Shown here in pieces: positions 27,881 to 36,110 of a DNA stretch of 64,000 bases. Location of the stretch: NCBI GenBank assembly GCA_041397645.1, contig JAWKWE010000004.1:1798001-1862000 (forward strand). Direction: 5' to 3'. The notes under the pieces were generated by a model. The model worked only from the letters and a program-made list of their open reading frames with translations. It made no database searches and had not been told where the DNA came from. This DNA is from Hyphomicrobiaceae bacterium. GTDB taxonomy: Bacteria > Pseudomonadota > Alphaproteobacteria > Rhizobiales > Hyphomicrobiaceae. Every line of letters starts with the position of its first letter. The first letter of the stretch is position 1. Made by a program: the position numbers and the translations under genes.

Positions 27881-29104
27881 CTACTGATACTCGTTGATGT
27901 GGGCTTGTGCCAACCGTCTTGCCAGAGCATCCGCAGCGAGTACGTCCTCAAGGCAACCGGGGGCGTTGAGAGCGCCCTCTTTTTCCGCTCCTTCAAGCGC
28001 ACGTTCCACTGTGCGCGCAATGTCGCAGAAGCCAATTCGGCTAGCTAGGAAGGCAGCCACCGCAGTCTCGTTTGCGCCGTTGAGGACAGCCGGAGCCGTT
28101 CCGCCTGTGCGCAATGCCTCGCGTGCGAGACGCAATGCGGGAAATCGCGCTTCATCTGGGGCTTCGAAGGTCAAAGTGCCAAGCCGCACAAGGTCGAGAC
28201 GTTCGGTCGGAGCTGCCATGCGGGCGGGCCAAGCGAGCGCGACGGCGATGGGCGTGCGCATATCGGGCGGCGCCATCTGAGCCAGCACCGAGCCATCCTT
28301 GTACATCACGAGGCAGTGCACGATAGATTGAGGATGCACCACGATGTCGATTTGATCAGCGGCTACGGGGAACAGATGGAAAGCTTCAATCAGTTCGAGC
28401 CCCTTGTTCATCAAAGTCGCCGAATCGATAGTGATCTTATCGCCCATCGACCAGTTGGGATGCTTGAGCGCCTGTTCAGGCCGTGCAGCTTCGAGCGCCG
28501 CCTGGTCCCACTGGCGAAACGGTCCGCCCGACGCTGTCAGCACGATTTTTTCGATTGAGCCGGGCTCGGCGCCCGACAGCAATTGAAAGGCAGCCGAATG
28601 CTCGCTGTCCACGGGGACCAGCTCTGCACCCTTGCGGGCAATCTCTGCGGTAAAGACATCGCCTGCAGAGACAAGGCACTCTTTATTGGCAAGCGCAATC
28701 CGCCTGCCTTGAGCGATCGCAGCAAACGTCGGCTTCAAGCCCGCAGCGCCGACGATCGCAGCCATGATGCAATCGGTATCTTCCTGAGCCACGTCGCAGA
28801 GCGCCTGGGCTCCGGCCGCCACCTCTATGCCGCTGCCCGACAAGGCCGATTTCAACGTTTCATAATGTGCTTCATCGCCGATGACGGCCACCCGCGCGCG
28901 GTGTTTGAGGGCGAGGCTTGCAAGCTCCTCCGGGCGCGACTGCGCCGTCAGCGCAACAACCTCAAAGGCTTCAGAATCGCGGCCGATGAGGTCAAGAGTG
29001 CTGGTCCCAATCGAGCCCGTCGCGCCAAGCACCGAAATGCGCCGAGCACCAGCCACGTGGGCCGCACTTGCAGTCTGGCGCATCGGGACATCTTGTACGC
29101 TCAT
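27881..29104 (-). CDS. dxr: 1-deoxy-D-xylulose 5-phosphate reductoisomerase
   Basis: NADPH-dependent committed step of the MEP isoprenoid pathway, feeding undecaprenyl and quinone synthesis. The product has 407 residues from the ATG at 29104; a GTG at 29122 is possible. The NADPH motif is ISVLGATGSIGTSTLDLI. The metal and substrate loops are VPVDSEHSAAFQLL and LTASGGPFR, and the segment KHPNWSMGDKITIDSATLMN is diagnostic. The gene lies between cdsA and rseP. Confidence 0.97.
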   Translation of the reverse strand: MSVQDVPMRQTASAAHVAGARRISVLGATGSIGTSTLDLIGRDSEAFEVVALTAQSRPEELASLALKHRARVAVIGDEAHYETLKSALSGSGIEVAAGAQALCDVAQEDTDCIMAAIVGAAGLKPTFAAIAQGRRIALANKECLVSAGDVFTAEIARKGAELVPVDSEHSAAFQLLSGAEPGSIEKIVLTASGGPFRQWDQAALEAARPEQALKHPNWSMGDKITIDSATLMNKGLELIEAFHLFPVAADQIDIVVHPQSIVHCLVMYKDGSVLAQMAPPDMRTPIAVALAWPARMAAPTERLDLVRLGTLTFEAPDEARFPALRLAREALRTGGTAPAVLNGANETAVAAFLASRIGFCDIARTVERALEGAEKEGALNAPGCLEDVLAADALARRLAQAHINEYQ

Positions 29105-29118
29105 GAACGGTACGCCTC

Positions 29119-29994
29119 TCACGAACCATGCAGCAGGGCGCGCGCAGGCGCGTAAGCATCAATCATCAATGCGATCAGCGCTGCCAACGTGGCGGCGGCC
29201 ACAAGCCCGTCCATACGATCCATGAAGCCGCCGTGCCCTGGAATGAGGTCGCTGGCGTCCTTCAATCCATAAGATCGTTTCAGCGCGGATTCCGCCAAGT
29301 CTCCGCCCTGCGATACCAAAGCCAGAACGAACGCCAGAAAGGCCATCCAGCCCGGATTGCCGCGCTGCGTGAGAAGCCCCAGCAAGCAGCCCGAAATCGC
29401 AGCCGCAAACACACCCCCAGCAAGTCCCGACCATGTTTTTCCAGGCGAGATGCGGGGAGCCAATTTGGGGCCTCCGATGGTGCGTCCCGTAGCGTAAGCG
29501 GCCACATCCGTCGTCGCGACGGCAATCAAAATGAAAAGCACGGCAAGCAGTCCCAACGACGCATCGCTGCGCAGCCAGACCAAGGCCACAACGGGCAAGC
29601 CAGTATATAGCACGCCGAGGCTCGACAGCTTGGCTTGCCCTCCGCCAAACAGCAATGCGGAGACCACGATCGCACCACCGGCAACGGCGGCGACGGCAAG
29701 ACCTGCCATACCCAGTCCGGACAATACGGCGGCGGCACCGACGATCGCGATGTGCAGAACTCCAGGAACGTCAAAGCCATCTTTGCGAACGATGCGGCCC
29801 CATTCCCAACTCATCGCAGCGGCAACGGCAAAAACCAAAAACGCAAATGGAATTGGCCCAGCCCAAAGCGCCAACAAAGCAACGGCTGCAACGACGGCCC
29901 CCGAGACGAGCCGAAGTTGAAGCTCGCGCGAAATCACAGGTGTGGTCGCGGTCGGAGGCGAGGCGCTTTGCGCATTTTGGTCCTCATCGCTCAT
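29119..29994 (-). CDS. cdsA: Phosphatidate cytidylyltransferase
   Basis: Makes CDP-diacylglycerol from phosphatidic acid and CTP in the inner membrane, the branch point of phospholipid synthesis. The product has 291 residues from the ATG at 29994. After a hydrophilic N-terminus of about 25 residues it is a multi-pass membrane protein. The C-terminal signature is SALKRSYGLKDASDLIPG followed by HGGFMDRMDG. An open frame extends to 30084 but overlaps uppS. The end lies 14 bases from the chosen dxr start. Confidence 0.95.
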   Translation of the reverse strand: MSDEDQNAQSASPPTATTPVISRELQLRLVSGAVVAAVALLALWAGPIPFAFLVFAVAAAMSWEWGRIVRKDGFDVPGVLHIAIVGAAAVLSGLGMAGLAVAAVAGGAIVVSALLFGGGQAKLSSLGVLYTGLPVVALVWLRSDASLGLLAVLFILIAVATTDVAAYATGRTIGGPKLAPRISPGKTWSGLAGGVFAAAISGCLLGLLTQRGNPGWMAFLAFVLALVSQGGDLAESALKRSYGLKDASDLIPGHGGFMDRMDGLVAAATLAALIALMIDAYAPARALLHGS

Positions 29995-30010
29995 ACCTTG
30001 ATCCGTTCCT

Positions 30011-30784
30011 TCACGCCGACGAGCGCTTTGTGAGCCCGCCGAAACGGCGCTCACGCGCCAAGTATTCGGCAACAGCAGCCTCAAACGCGCTCTTGTCGAA
30101 GTCTGGCCAGAAGGTATCGAGAAAAACGAACTCGGTATAGGCCGTTTGCCATAGAAGGAAATTGGACAACCGCATTTCGCCCGAAGTCCGGATCAACAGA
30201 TCGGGGTCGGGCACCTCGCCGGTGTCGAGTTCTTCACCAAGCATTTCCGGCGTGATTTCGCTCGGCTCCAGCTCACCAGAAGCAACCTTCTCCGCCAGCT
30301 TGCGTGCCGCCTTCGCGATCTCCGTGCGAGCGCCGTAGTTGAAAGCGATAATCAAGTTGAGCTTATCGTTGTTGCGGGTGATTTCGACCGCTTCATCGAT
30401 GAGGGTGAGCAGTTCGGGATCAACCAAGTCACGCTCGCCGATGATACGGATGCGAACGCCTTCCTGATGAAGCTCCGCCAGATCGCGGCGAATAAAGCGT
30501 TTCATCAGGCCCATGAGATCTGAAATCTCATCAGCCGGCCGCGACCAGTTCTCTGACGAGAAGCTGTAGATCGTCAGATACGGGATACCCATTTCCATCG
30601 CGGCGCGCACCGTGCGACGCACGGCTTCCACGCCTTGACGATGTCCGATCGTGCGCGGCAGACCGCGGCTCTTCGCCCACCGGCCATTGCCATCCATGAT
30701 GATGGCGACGTGACGAGGACCTGTTTGCGATCCCTCTGCTCGGCCCAGCTCGCTGTTCGTCGTCACGTCGTCAGAAACCTTCAT
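30011..30784 (-). CDS. uppS: Undecaprenyl diphosphate synthase
   Basis: cis-Prenyltransferase making the C55 lipid carrier precursor for peptidoglycan and LPS. The product has 257 residues from the ATG at 30784; a GTG at 30838, close to the frr stop, is an alternative adding 18 residues. The diphosphate-binding aspartate is Asp31 in VAIIMDGNGRWAKSRG. Other motifs are YSFSSENWSRP, NYGARTEI and DLLIRTSGEMRLSNFLLW. The next gene, cdsA, begins 16 bases after its stop. Confidence 0.96.
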   Translation of the reverse strand: MKVSDDVTTNSELGRAEGSQTGPRHVAIIMDGNGRWAKSRGLPRTIGHRQGVEAVRRTVRAAMEMGIPYLTIYSFSSENWSRPADEISDLMGLMKRFIRRDLAELHQEGVRIRIIGERDLVDPELLTLIDEAVEITRNNDKLNLIIAFNYGARTEIAKAARKLAEKVASGELEPSEITPEMLGEELDTGEVPDPDLLIRTSGEMRLSNFLLWQTAYTEFVFLDTFWPDFDKSAFEAAVAEYLARERRFGGLTKRSSA

Positions 30785-30844
30785 CTCGCCAAGATGTTTC
30801 AGGTCCGACGGCCCGCCCGCGCGCGCCGCCTTCAGCACGCCAGC

Positions 30845-31408
30845 TTACACCTTTTGGATTTCCGCCTCCTTGGCGGCGAGCGTCTGATCCACTTCCTTGA
30901 TGATCTTGTCGGTCAGCTGCTGCACCTTGTCGGACTGACCGCGATGTTCGTCCTGACTCATCTTGCCGTCCTTTTCGAACTTCTTGAGAAGCTCCATGGC
31001 GTCCCGACGCACGTTGCGAATGGCCACCTTCGTCTGCTCTGCATATTTGTGAGCAAGTTTGACAAGCTCCTGACGGCGGTCCGTCGTCAGCGGCGGAATG
31101 GGCAGGCGCAATATCTGTCCATCGGTGATCGGATTCAGGCCAAGGTTCGCCTCGCGGATTCCCTTGTCGACCGCCATGACGTTGGAGCGATCCCAAACTT
31201 GAACCGTGATCATCCGCGGCTCAGGAACCGAAACGGTGGCCACCTGGTTGAGAGGCATACGCGAACCGTAGACCGTGACGTGGACCGGGTCCAAGAGATT
31301 GGCGTGTGCACGGCCGGTTCGCAAACCCACAAGCTCACGCTTGAACGCCTCAATCGAAGCATGCATGCGTTTGTCGATCTCGTTGAGATCAAAATTCGTC
31401 AGCGACAT
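30845..31408 (-). CDS. frr: Ribosome recycling factor
   Basis: Splits post-termination ribosomes together with EF-G. The product has 187 residues from the ATG at 31408, which has a strong GAAGGAGA four bases upstream, so the GTG at 31426 is rejected. Family motifs are LRTGRAHANLLDPVHV, YGSRMPLNQVATVSVPEPR and AIRNVRRDAMELLKKFEK. The order pyrH-frr-uppS is conserved in most bacteria. The gap to pyrH is 127 bases, with no clear terminator. Confidence 0.98.
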   Translation of the reverse strand: MSLTNFDLNEIDKRMHASIEAFKRELVGLRTGRAHANLLDPVHVTVYGSRMPLNQVATVSVPEPRMITVQVWDRSNVMAVDKGIREANLGLNPITDGQILRLPIPPLTTDRRQELVKLAHKYAEQTKVAIRNVRRDAMELLKKFEKDGKMSQDEHRGQSDKVQQLTDKIIKEVDQTLAAKEAEIQKV

Positions 31409-31535
31409 TGTCTCTCCTTCGTGCACACCGGGCTGATCCGCTGAGGGACCACATCCTTGTTCACGTGAGGCGGGCTACCCTGCGGCCGCCCTATGGAAAT
31501 ATGAGTGGAAGGCGCCCGTCCCTCGCAGCCCCGAC

Positions 31536-32255
31536 CTAATCGTGAATAGCGGTTGCCCGCGCCTCACCTTTCAGCGCTTTGAGCAGATTGCCAGCCTCCT
31601 CGATGGAAAACACCAATACCGGAAGATGATTGTCGCGGGCAAGGGCGATTGCCGCACCATCCATCACTTTGAGATCCTTGGCCAAAACCTCCGAATACGT
31701 CAGCTGGTCGTATCGCTTGGCGTTCTGATCCTTCTTGGGATCGGCCGAATACACCCCATCGACGCTCGTTGCCTTGGCTACACAATCGCAATTCATCTCG
31801 ATAGCACGCAAGGTTGCGGCGGTATCCGTGGTGAAGAATGGGTTACCGGTTCCAGCTGCAAAGATGCACACGTGGCCCTTCTCAATGTAGCTTAACGCCT
31901 TGGGGCGAACGTAGGATTCGCACACGGTGGGCATCGGGATAGCCGAAAGCACACGGGCGGGAACCTTGCGTTTTTCCAGAGCATTCTGAAAAGCGAGCGC
32001 ATTCATGACCGTTGCCAACATGCCCATGTAGTCACCGGTGGCCCGGTCCATGCCCTTGGCCGCGCCGGTTAGGCCCCGAAATATGTTTCCACCGCCGACA
32101 ACCACGGCGATTTCAGCCCCCGCATCCCGGGCTTCAGCTACGTCACCGGCCAAGCGGTCACACACACTCATGTCGATGCCATAGGCATTCTGGCCCATGA
32201 GGGCCTCGCCCGACAGTTTCAGCAGCAGGCGCTTGTACCTGAATTTCGTTGTCAT
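31536..32255 (-). CDS. pyrH: Uridylate kinase
   Basis: Hexameric bacterial UMP kinase forming UDP from UMP and ATP. The product has 239 residues from the ATG at 32255 (MTTKFRYKRLLLKLSGEAL), with AAGG at a proper distance; the open frame to 32363 crosses the tsf terminator. Substrate loops are VVVGGGNIFRG and the RATGDYMGMLATVMNALA helix, followed by TGNPFFTTDTAATLRAIE. A hairpin upstream suggests that pyrH has its own promoter. Confidence 0.97.
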   Translation of the reverse strand: MTTKFRYKRLLLKLSGEALMGQNAYGIDMSVCDRLAGDVAEARDAGAEIAVVVGGGNIFRGLTGAAKGMDRATGDYMGMLATVMNALAFQNALEKRKVPARVLSAIPMPTVCESYVRPKALSYIEKGHVCIFAAGTGNPFFTTDTAATLRAIEMNCDCVAKATSVDGVYSADPKKDQNAKRYDQLTYSEVLAKDLKVMDGAAIALARDNHLPVLVFSIEEAGNLLKALKGEARATAIHD

Positions 32256-32335
32256 TATCGCCTTCGTCTCCCGTTGCAGCCATCGATGGGCGCACGTCTC
32301 GCAAAACGCCGGGGCGCAGATGGGAAGGGGAATTG

Positions 32336-32373
32336 CAAAACGCCGGCCGGAGGCACAAAGCATCCGGCCGGCG
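32336..32373 (-). terminator. Intrinsic terminator after tsf
   Basis: A perfect ten-base-pair stem, CGCCGGCCGG (32341-32350) with CCGGCCGGCG (32364-32373), encloses a 13-base loop and is followed on the minus strand by TTTTG. It lies 30 bases after the tsf stop and would separate rpsB-tsf transcripts from pyrH and later genes, at least partly. Confidence 0.75.
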
Positions 32374-32402
32374 CAATAGGTAGCCCACAGAACCGATTCA
32401 GG

Positions 32403-33353
32403 CTAGCCGCCGCGCGCGGCCTTGGCGACCTCTTCGGCGAAGTCCTCTTCCTTCTTATCGATGCCCTCGCCCAGCCCGTAGCGCACGAAGCTGGCGATTT
32501 TGACCGGCGCACCGATGGCCTTCTCGGCTTCCTTGACGGCATCTGCCACCGTCGTCTTGCCCTCTCCGATCAGGAAAATCTGATTCATCAGAACGACGGA
32601 ACCGAAGAATTCCTTGCGCAGGCGGCCTTCGCTGGCTTTGGCGAGAATTTCGTCCGACTTGCCAGCATTGCGCGGCTCGGCCTTGGCCTGCTCGATGTAA
32701 ATCGCGCGCTCACGATCGATGGCCTCCTTGGAAAGCTCGCCCTCGCTCACGACCAGGGTCGTGGGCGATGCTGCGATGTGCATCGCGATCTTGCGACCGA
32801 ACTCGAACAACGAGGGCTTGTCGCCAGCGCTCTCCAGCCCCACGAGCACACCGATCTTGCCGAGCCCGTCAGCGACCTTGGAGTGCATGTAGTCTGCGAC
32901 TACGCCATCCTTGACCGAGACGGCAGCAGTGCGGCGCACGCTCATGTTCTCGCCAATGGTGGCCACCATCTCTTTGACGTGATCTTCGACGGTGTTCTTG
33001 GTGCCGGGATAGGCGGCGGCCAAGAGCTTGGCGACATCGCCGTTAGCGGCAGGCGCGAGCGAGGTGATGTCACGCACCATGTCCTGGAATTGGCCGTTGC
33101 GTGCGACGAAGTCCGTTTCCGAATTCACCTCGACCACGGCGCCCTGCGTGCCTTTGGCAACGACGCCAATGAGGCCGTCGGCTGCGATGCGGCCCGACTT
33201 CTTGGCGGCCTTGGACAGGCCCTTCTTGCGCAGCAGATCCACTGCGGCCTCGATATCGCCGTTGGTCTCTGTCAGCGCGTTCTTGCAATCCATCATACCG
33301 GCGCCGGTCATATCGCGCAGCTTTTTGACGTCTGCGGCGGTGATCGTGGTCAT
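32403..33353 (-). CDS. tsf: Elongation factor Ts
   Basis: Guanine nucleotide exchange factor for EF-Tu. The product has 316 residues. The N-terminal UBA-like domain is AADVKKLRDMTGAGMMDCKN, and the EF-Tu-contacting motif is ETDFVARNGQF near residue 81, with two subdomains and a C-terminal module following. AGGTGA sits four bases before the ATG. rpsB is 82 bases upstream, with a strong hairpin in that gap. Confidence 0.98.
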   Translation of the reverse strand: MTTITAADVKKLRDMTGAGMMDCKNALTETNGDIEAAVDLLRKKGLSKAAKKSGRIAADGLIGVVAKGTQGAVVEVNSETDFVARNGQFQDMVRDITSLAPAANGDVAKLLAAAYPGTKNTVEDHVKEMVATIGENMSVRRTAAVSVKDGVVADYMHSKVADGLGKIGVLVGLESAGDKPSLFEFGRKIAMHIAASPTTLVVSEGELSKEAIDRERAIYIEQAKAEPRNAGKSDEILAKASEGRLRKEFFGSVVLMNQIFLIGEGKTTVADAVKEAEKAIGAPVKIASFVRYGLGEGIDKKEEDFAEEVAKAARGG

Positions 33354-33372
33354 AAGTTCACCTATTGGATTT

Positions 33373-33398
33373 GAGGCGCCCCGAGAGCGGGACGCCTC
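33373..33398 (-). promoter_or_regulatory. Hairpin in the rpsB-tsf gap (attenuator-like)
   Basis: On the transcribed (minus) strand, an 11-base-pair stem with one U-G pair closes a four-base loop (33384-33387); the arms are 33373-33383 and 33388-33398. It ends 20 bases before the tsf ATG. No T-run follows, so complete termination is unlikely. A role in tuning S2 versus EF-Ts output or RNA processing is inferred from position. Confidence 0.6.
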
Positions 33399-33435
33399 GC
33401 AGTTGACGTGATATTTGTGCAGTCTTGACGACGGA

Positions 33436-34425
33436 TTAGGCGGAGGTTGCTTCCATCAGCTTCTTGGCCTGGGCTACCCAATCCTCGCTGATCACCTGGC
33501 CCTTGAGCTTCAGCTGACGATCAAGAGCGTTGGCGTGATCGCTGTCGAGATCGGCGAGCTGCCAGAAGTGGAAGACGCCGGCGTCATTTAGGCGCTGCTC
33601 AAGCTTGGGCGAGATGCCCGTGATACGCTTGAGATCGTCGGCCTCACCGCGCGCTGCCTCGATGCCCTTGAAGCTGACGCTGGGCAGATCTTCCGCGGGC
33701 GGCGCTTCGGAAGCACCGACATCGATACCGGCCGAGCCCTGCGAACGCTCAAGACCATCGAGCGCGGCGCGTGCGATGAGATCGCAATAGAGCGTGATGG
33801 CGCGACCAGCGTCGTCGTTACCCGGAACCGGGAAGTCGATGCCATCGGGATCGCAGTTGGTGTCAACGACCGCAACGATCGGAATGCCAAGCTTGCGCGC
33901 TTCCTGGATCGCGATCTGCTCTTTGTTGGTGTCGATGACGAACAGCAAGTCGGGCGTGCCGCCCATGTCTTTGATGCCGCCGAGCGACTGATTGAGCTTG
34001 TCGCGTTCGCGCTGGATGTTGAGCACTTCCTTCTTCGTGCGGCCCTGCGGATCGGCAAGAATATCGTCGAGCTGGCGCAGACGACGGATCGACTGAGAAA
34101 CCGTCTTCCAGTTCGTCAACGTACCGCCGAGCCAACGATGGTTCATGTAGTACTGAGCCGAACGCTTGGCCGCATCGGCGATGCCGTCGGAAGCCTGACG
34201 CTTGGTGGCGACGAACAGTACGCGGCCGCCGTTGGCAACCGTGTCGGAAACCTTAAGCAAGGCCTGATGAAGCAGCGGCACGGTCTGCGTCAGGTCAAGA
34301 ATGTGGATTTTGTTGCGCGACCCATAGATGAACGGAGCCATCTTAGGGTTCCAGCGGTGAGCCTGGTGGCCAAAGTGAACGCCAGCTTCCAAAAGCTGAC
34401 GCATATTGAAGGCGGGAAGCGCCAT
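33436..34425 (-). CDS. rpsB: Ribosomal protein S2 with C-terminal extension
   Basis: Small-subunit protein S2. The product has 329 residues against about 240 in E. coli. The core (residues 1-225) has MRQLLEAGVHFGHQAHRWNPK, IHILDLTQTV and IPIVAVVDTNCDPDGIDFPV, all typical. A linker follows, then a tail at about 263-329 (DDLKRITGISPKLEQRLN, then GVFHFWQLA) that looks like helix-hairpin-helix repeats. Extended S2 is known in alphaproteobacteria. The same tail module is found in NuoE in this window. It heads the rpsB-tsf operon. Confidence 0.97.
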   Translation of the reverse strand: MALPAFNMRQLLEAGVHFGHQAHRWNPKMAPFIYGSRNKIHILDLTQTVPLLHQALLKVSDTVANGGRVLFVATKRQASDGIADAAKRSAQYYMNHRWLGGTLTNWKTVSQSIRRLRQLDDILADPQGRTKKEVLNIQRERDKLNQSLGGIKDMGGTPDLLFVIDTNKEQIAIQEARKLGIPIVAVVDTNCDPDGIDFPVPGNDDAGRAITLYCDLIARAALDGLERSQGSAGIDVGASEAPPAEDLPSVSFKGIEAARGEADDLKRITGISPKLEQRLNDAGVFHFWQLADLDSDHANALDRQLKLKGQVISEDWVAQAKKLMEATSA

Positions 34426-34759
34426 CGCGTTTATTCCTTTTCCGGTTGATCCTCCGCACCCCTATGATGAAGAAAACCCAATCTTTTCAGATTGTTGAAT
34501 TTTCCACCGGAGCGACGCACGGGGCTTTTAATCCGCCCGCCGCGAAAGGAATGCGTGTGTGATGGGCCGGGTTATGAGCCAACTCGCCCGGAAACGCAAG
34601 GGCGGCGCGACAATCGCACCCCCCGGCCACCCCCCTTGGCGGCAAAATAGTCCGCCCTCGGATCTCATATGCGTATATCGCTTTTGCCTAGGACGCCCCC
34701 TGGCCGAGAAAACTCAGCTGGTGCAGGGTCTGTCCATCAACAGCCCTCCTTGGAGTTCC
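34426..34759. other. Divergent intergenic region with a small hairpin in the rpsB leader
   Basis: This 334-base gap separates rpsB (minus) from the Rmd1-family gene (plus) and must carry both promoters. On the minus strand, CAATCT-GAAA-AGATTG (34494 to 34479) forms a six-base-pair stem with a GNRA tetraloop, 54 bases before the rpsB ATG. S2 autoregulation through the leader is known in other bacteria, but no match to a named leader can be claimed. Open frames on the plus strand before 34760 lack any supporting signal. Confidence 0.4.
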
Positions 34760-35566
34760 ATGACAACCCTCCCTGCAAAGGTCTCGGCTGGGCTTGCGAC
34801 CAGAACGGTCCGCGCCCTGCAACTTGGTGAAAGTCTCGATCTCAAGGGGCTCGACCGTGCGGATATCTTTTCGCTCACTCCGCTTGGCTTTCGGACAGCC
34901 TCGGGAGGAAGCGCGGTGCTGTTTCGCTCTGGAGCCGCCGTCTTCATCGGGTTGAACCCGATCGAAGAAGACGAAATCGTGCGCGGCCTGGGCTCCCGTC
35001 TTGTCAATCCGCTTGAGGAACGGGAAGTCGAAAGCCTAGAACTGAGCTTTGGAGCCGACGATGACACCGTTGCCGCGAACGGCGTCGTTTCGCTCAAGGC
35101 TGATGACCCAGCCCGACTGCTGATCGTGGCCGAGGTTCTTGCCAGTGCCGTGGGCTTGTCCCTCGCCGAGCGCCGCGTGGGAACGGCATTCGTGCGCGTC
35201 GCAGAAGTTGCGGAGGAACTGAAGGCCGGCAGCATCTCGACCGGCTCCCACCGCAACATCCTCTCCGACATCGGCGAAGCACTCTCGATACAAAGCCGCT
35301 TGGCCGGCCGCATCGGTCTCGACGACAAGCCAGATGTTCTATGGGAGCATCCAGAGCTCGAACGACTTTGGATGAAACTGGCCGAAGAATTTGATTTGAA
35401 AAGCCGGGCCAACGCAATCGCCCAAAAACTCGCCGTCATTCGCGACAGCGCCGACACCCTCAGCGGATTGCTGTCCACTCGGACCTCGCACCGTTTGGAG
35501 TGGTACATCATCGCGCTGATTGCGTTTGAAATCGTCTTGGGGCTTTACGACAGGTTCTGGAAATAA
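34760..35566 (+). CDS. Rmd1/YagE (DUF155) family membrane-anchored protein
   Basis: Product of 268 residues from the ATG at 34760, supported by GGAG just upstream. The soluble part (residues 1-240) has the family pattern, with GGSAVLFRSGAAVFIGLNPIEEDEI near 55-75 and a helical region ending NAIAQKLAVIRDSADTLSGLL. A single C-terminal helix, LEWYIIALIAFEIVLGLYDR, is the hallmark of the COG1723 Rmd1/YagE group. Yeast and human members act in mitochondria; the bacterial role is unknown. The family call is from motif memory, not a search. Confidence 0.75.
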   Translation: MTTLPAKVSAGLATRTVRALQLGESLDLKGLDRADIFSLTPLGFRTASGGSAVLFRSGAAVFIGLNPIEEDEIVRGLGSRLVNPLEEREVESLELSFGADDDTVAANGVVSLKADDPARLLIVAEVLASAVGLSLAERRVGTAFVRVAEVAEELKAGSISTGSHRNILSDIGEALSIQSRLAGRIGLDDKPDVLWEHPELERLWMKLAEEFDLKSRANAIAQKLAVIRDSADTLSGLLSTRTSHRLEWYIIALIAFEIVLGLYDRFWK

Positions 35567-35587
35567 CGCGGCCCCTGAGGTCAGCTG

Positions 35588-35631
35588 AAAAATGATCGCG
35601 GCGGCCCAGAGACTTGCTCCGGCACCGCCGC
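35588..35631 (-). terminator. Terminator after the exported protein gene at 35656-36003
   Basis: GCGGCGG (35598-35604) pairs with CCGCCGC (35625-35631) across a 20-base loop; on the minus strand the stem is followed by ATTTTT (complement of 35588-35593). It lies 24 bases after the stop of the minus-strand gene and between two convergent genes. Confidence 0.65.
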
Positions 35632-35655
35632 TGAATTCGAAAATTGTGATGTCAG

Positions 35656-36003
35656 CTATTTCTGGCACTTCTCTTCGAGCTTCGTCATAGCGTCTTCAAA
35701 GGCCTTCGCCTGCGGCGAGTCTTCGGGCGCTTCCTGTGCGCCGCTCCAAGCGCTTTCAAAATCCGGTCCGAGCGTTTTGAAATAACCGTCTATCTCATCG
35801 CCGGCGGCCTCGGCGGCCTTATCGTCGTCGCCGATTTCGTCCATCTTTGCCGCCATGGAGCAATAAGCCTTCAGCTTGTTTGCGTCGTTGGAGACGTCCT
35901 CAATAGCCTTCGTGATGGACTCGGCCGTCAACTCGGCAGCATGAACGGCGCAGGACGAGACAGCCACGAAGGCGCTCGCAAGAAGTAAGGGAAGTTTGGA
36001 CAC
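35656..36003 (-). CDS. Exported hypothetical protein
   Basis: Product of 115 residues, starting at a GTG with AAGGA nine bases upstream. A signal peptide (KLPLLLASAFVAVSSCAVHAAE) with AHAA-type cleavage near residue 23 is clear. The mature part is acidic and helical, rich in Asp/Glu/Ala, with two cysteines (KAYCSMA and EEKCQK) that could form a disulfide in the periplasm. Family not recognised; similar small acidic exported proteins are common in Hyphomicrobiales. It has its own terminator. Confidence 0.65.
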   Translation of the reverse strand: MSKLPLLLASAFVAVSSCAVHAAELTAESITKAIEDVSNDANKLKAYCSMAAKMDEIGDDDKAAEAAGDEIDGYFKTLGPDFESAWSGAQEAPEDSPQAKAFEDAMTKLEEKCQK

Positions 36004-36054
36004 CTGAGTAGTCCTTTGGCTGTTTCTAACCTACGTACGACTGACATCTCACAA

Positions 36055-36082
36055 AAGAGGCGGTGCCGTGACACCGCCTCTT
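36055..36082 (-). terminator. Strong intrinsic terminator after the His-rich peptide gene
   Basis: A perfect 11-base-pair stem, AAGAGGCGGTG (36055-36065) with CACCGCCTCTT (36072-36082), has a six-base loop. On the minus strand the second arm runs into TTTTGTG. It lies 28 bases after the stop of the minus-strand gene at 36111-36353, as expected for a dedicated terminator. Confidence 0.85.
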
Positions 36083-36110
36083 GAGAATTGGGCCGATTGG
36101 CCTCAAAACC

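Noticed and set aside
32274..33374. Plus-strand open frame of 366 codons opposite tsf
   Set aside because: Mirror of the EF-Ts coding sequence; it also runs through the tsf terminator.
34559..34759. Upstream extension of the Rmd1-family frame
   Set aside because: The extra residues are Pro/Arg-rich and not family-like; GGAG before the ATG at 34760 marks the likely start.
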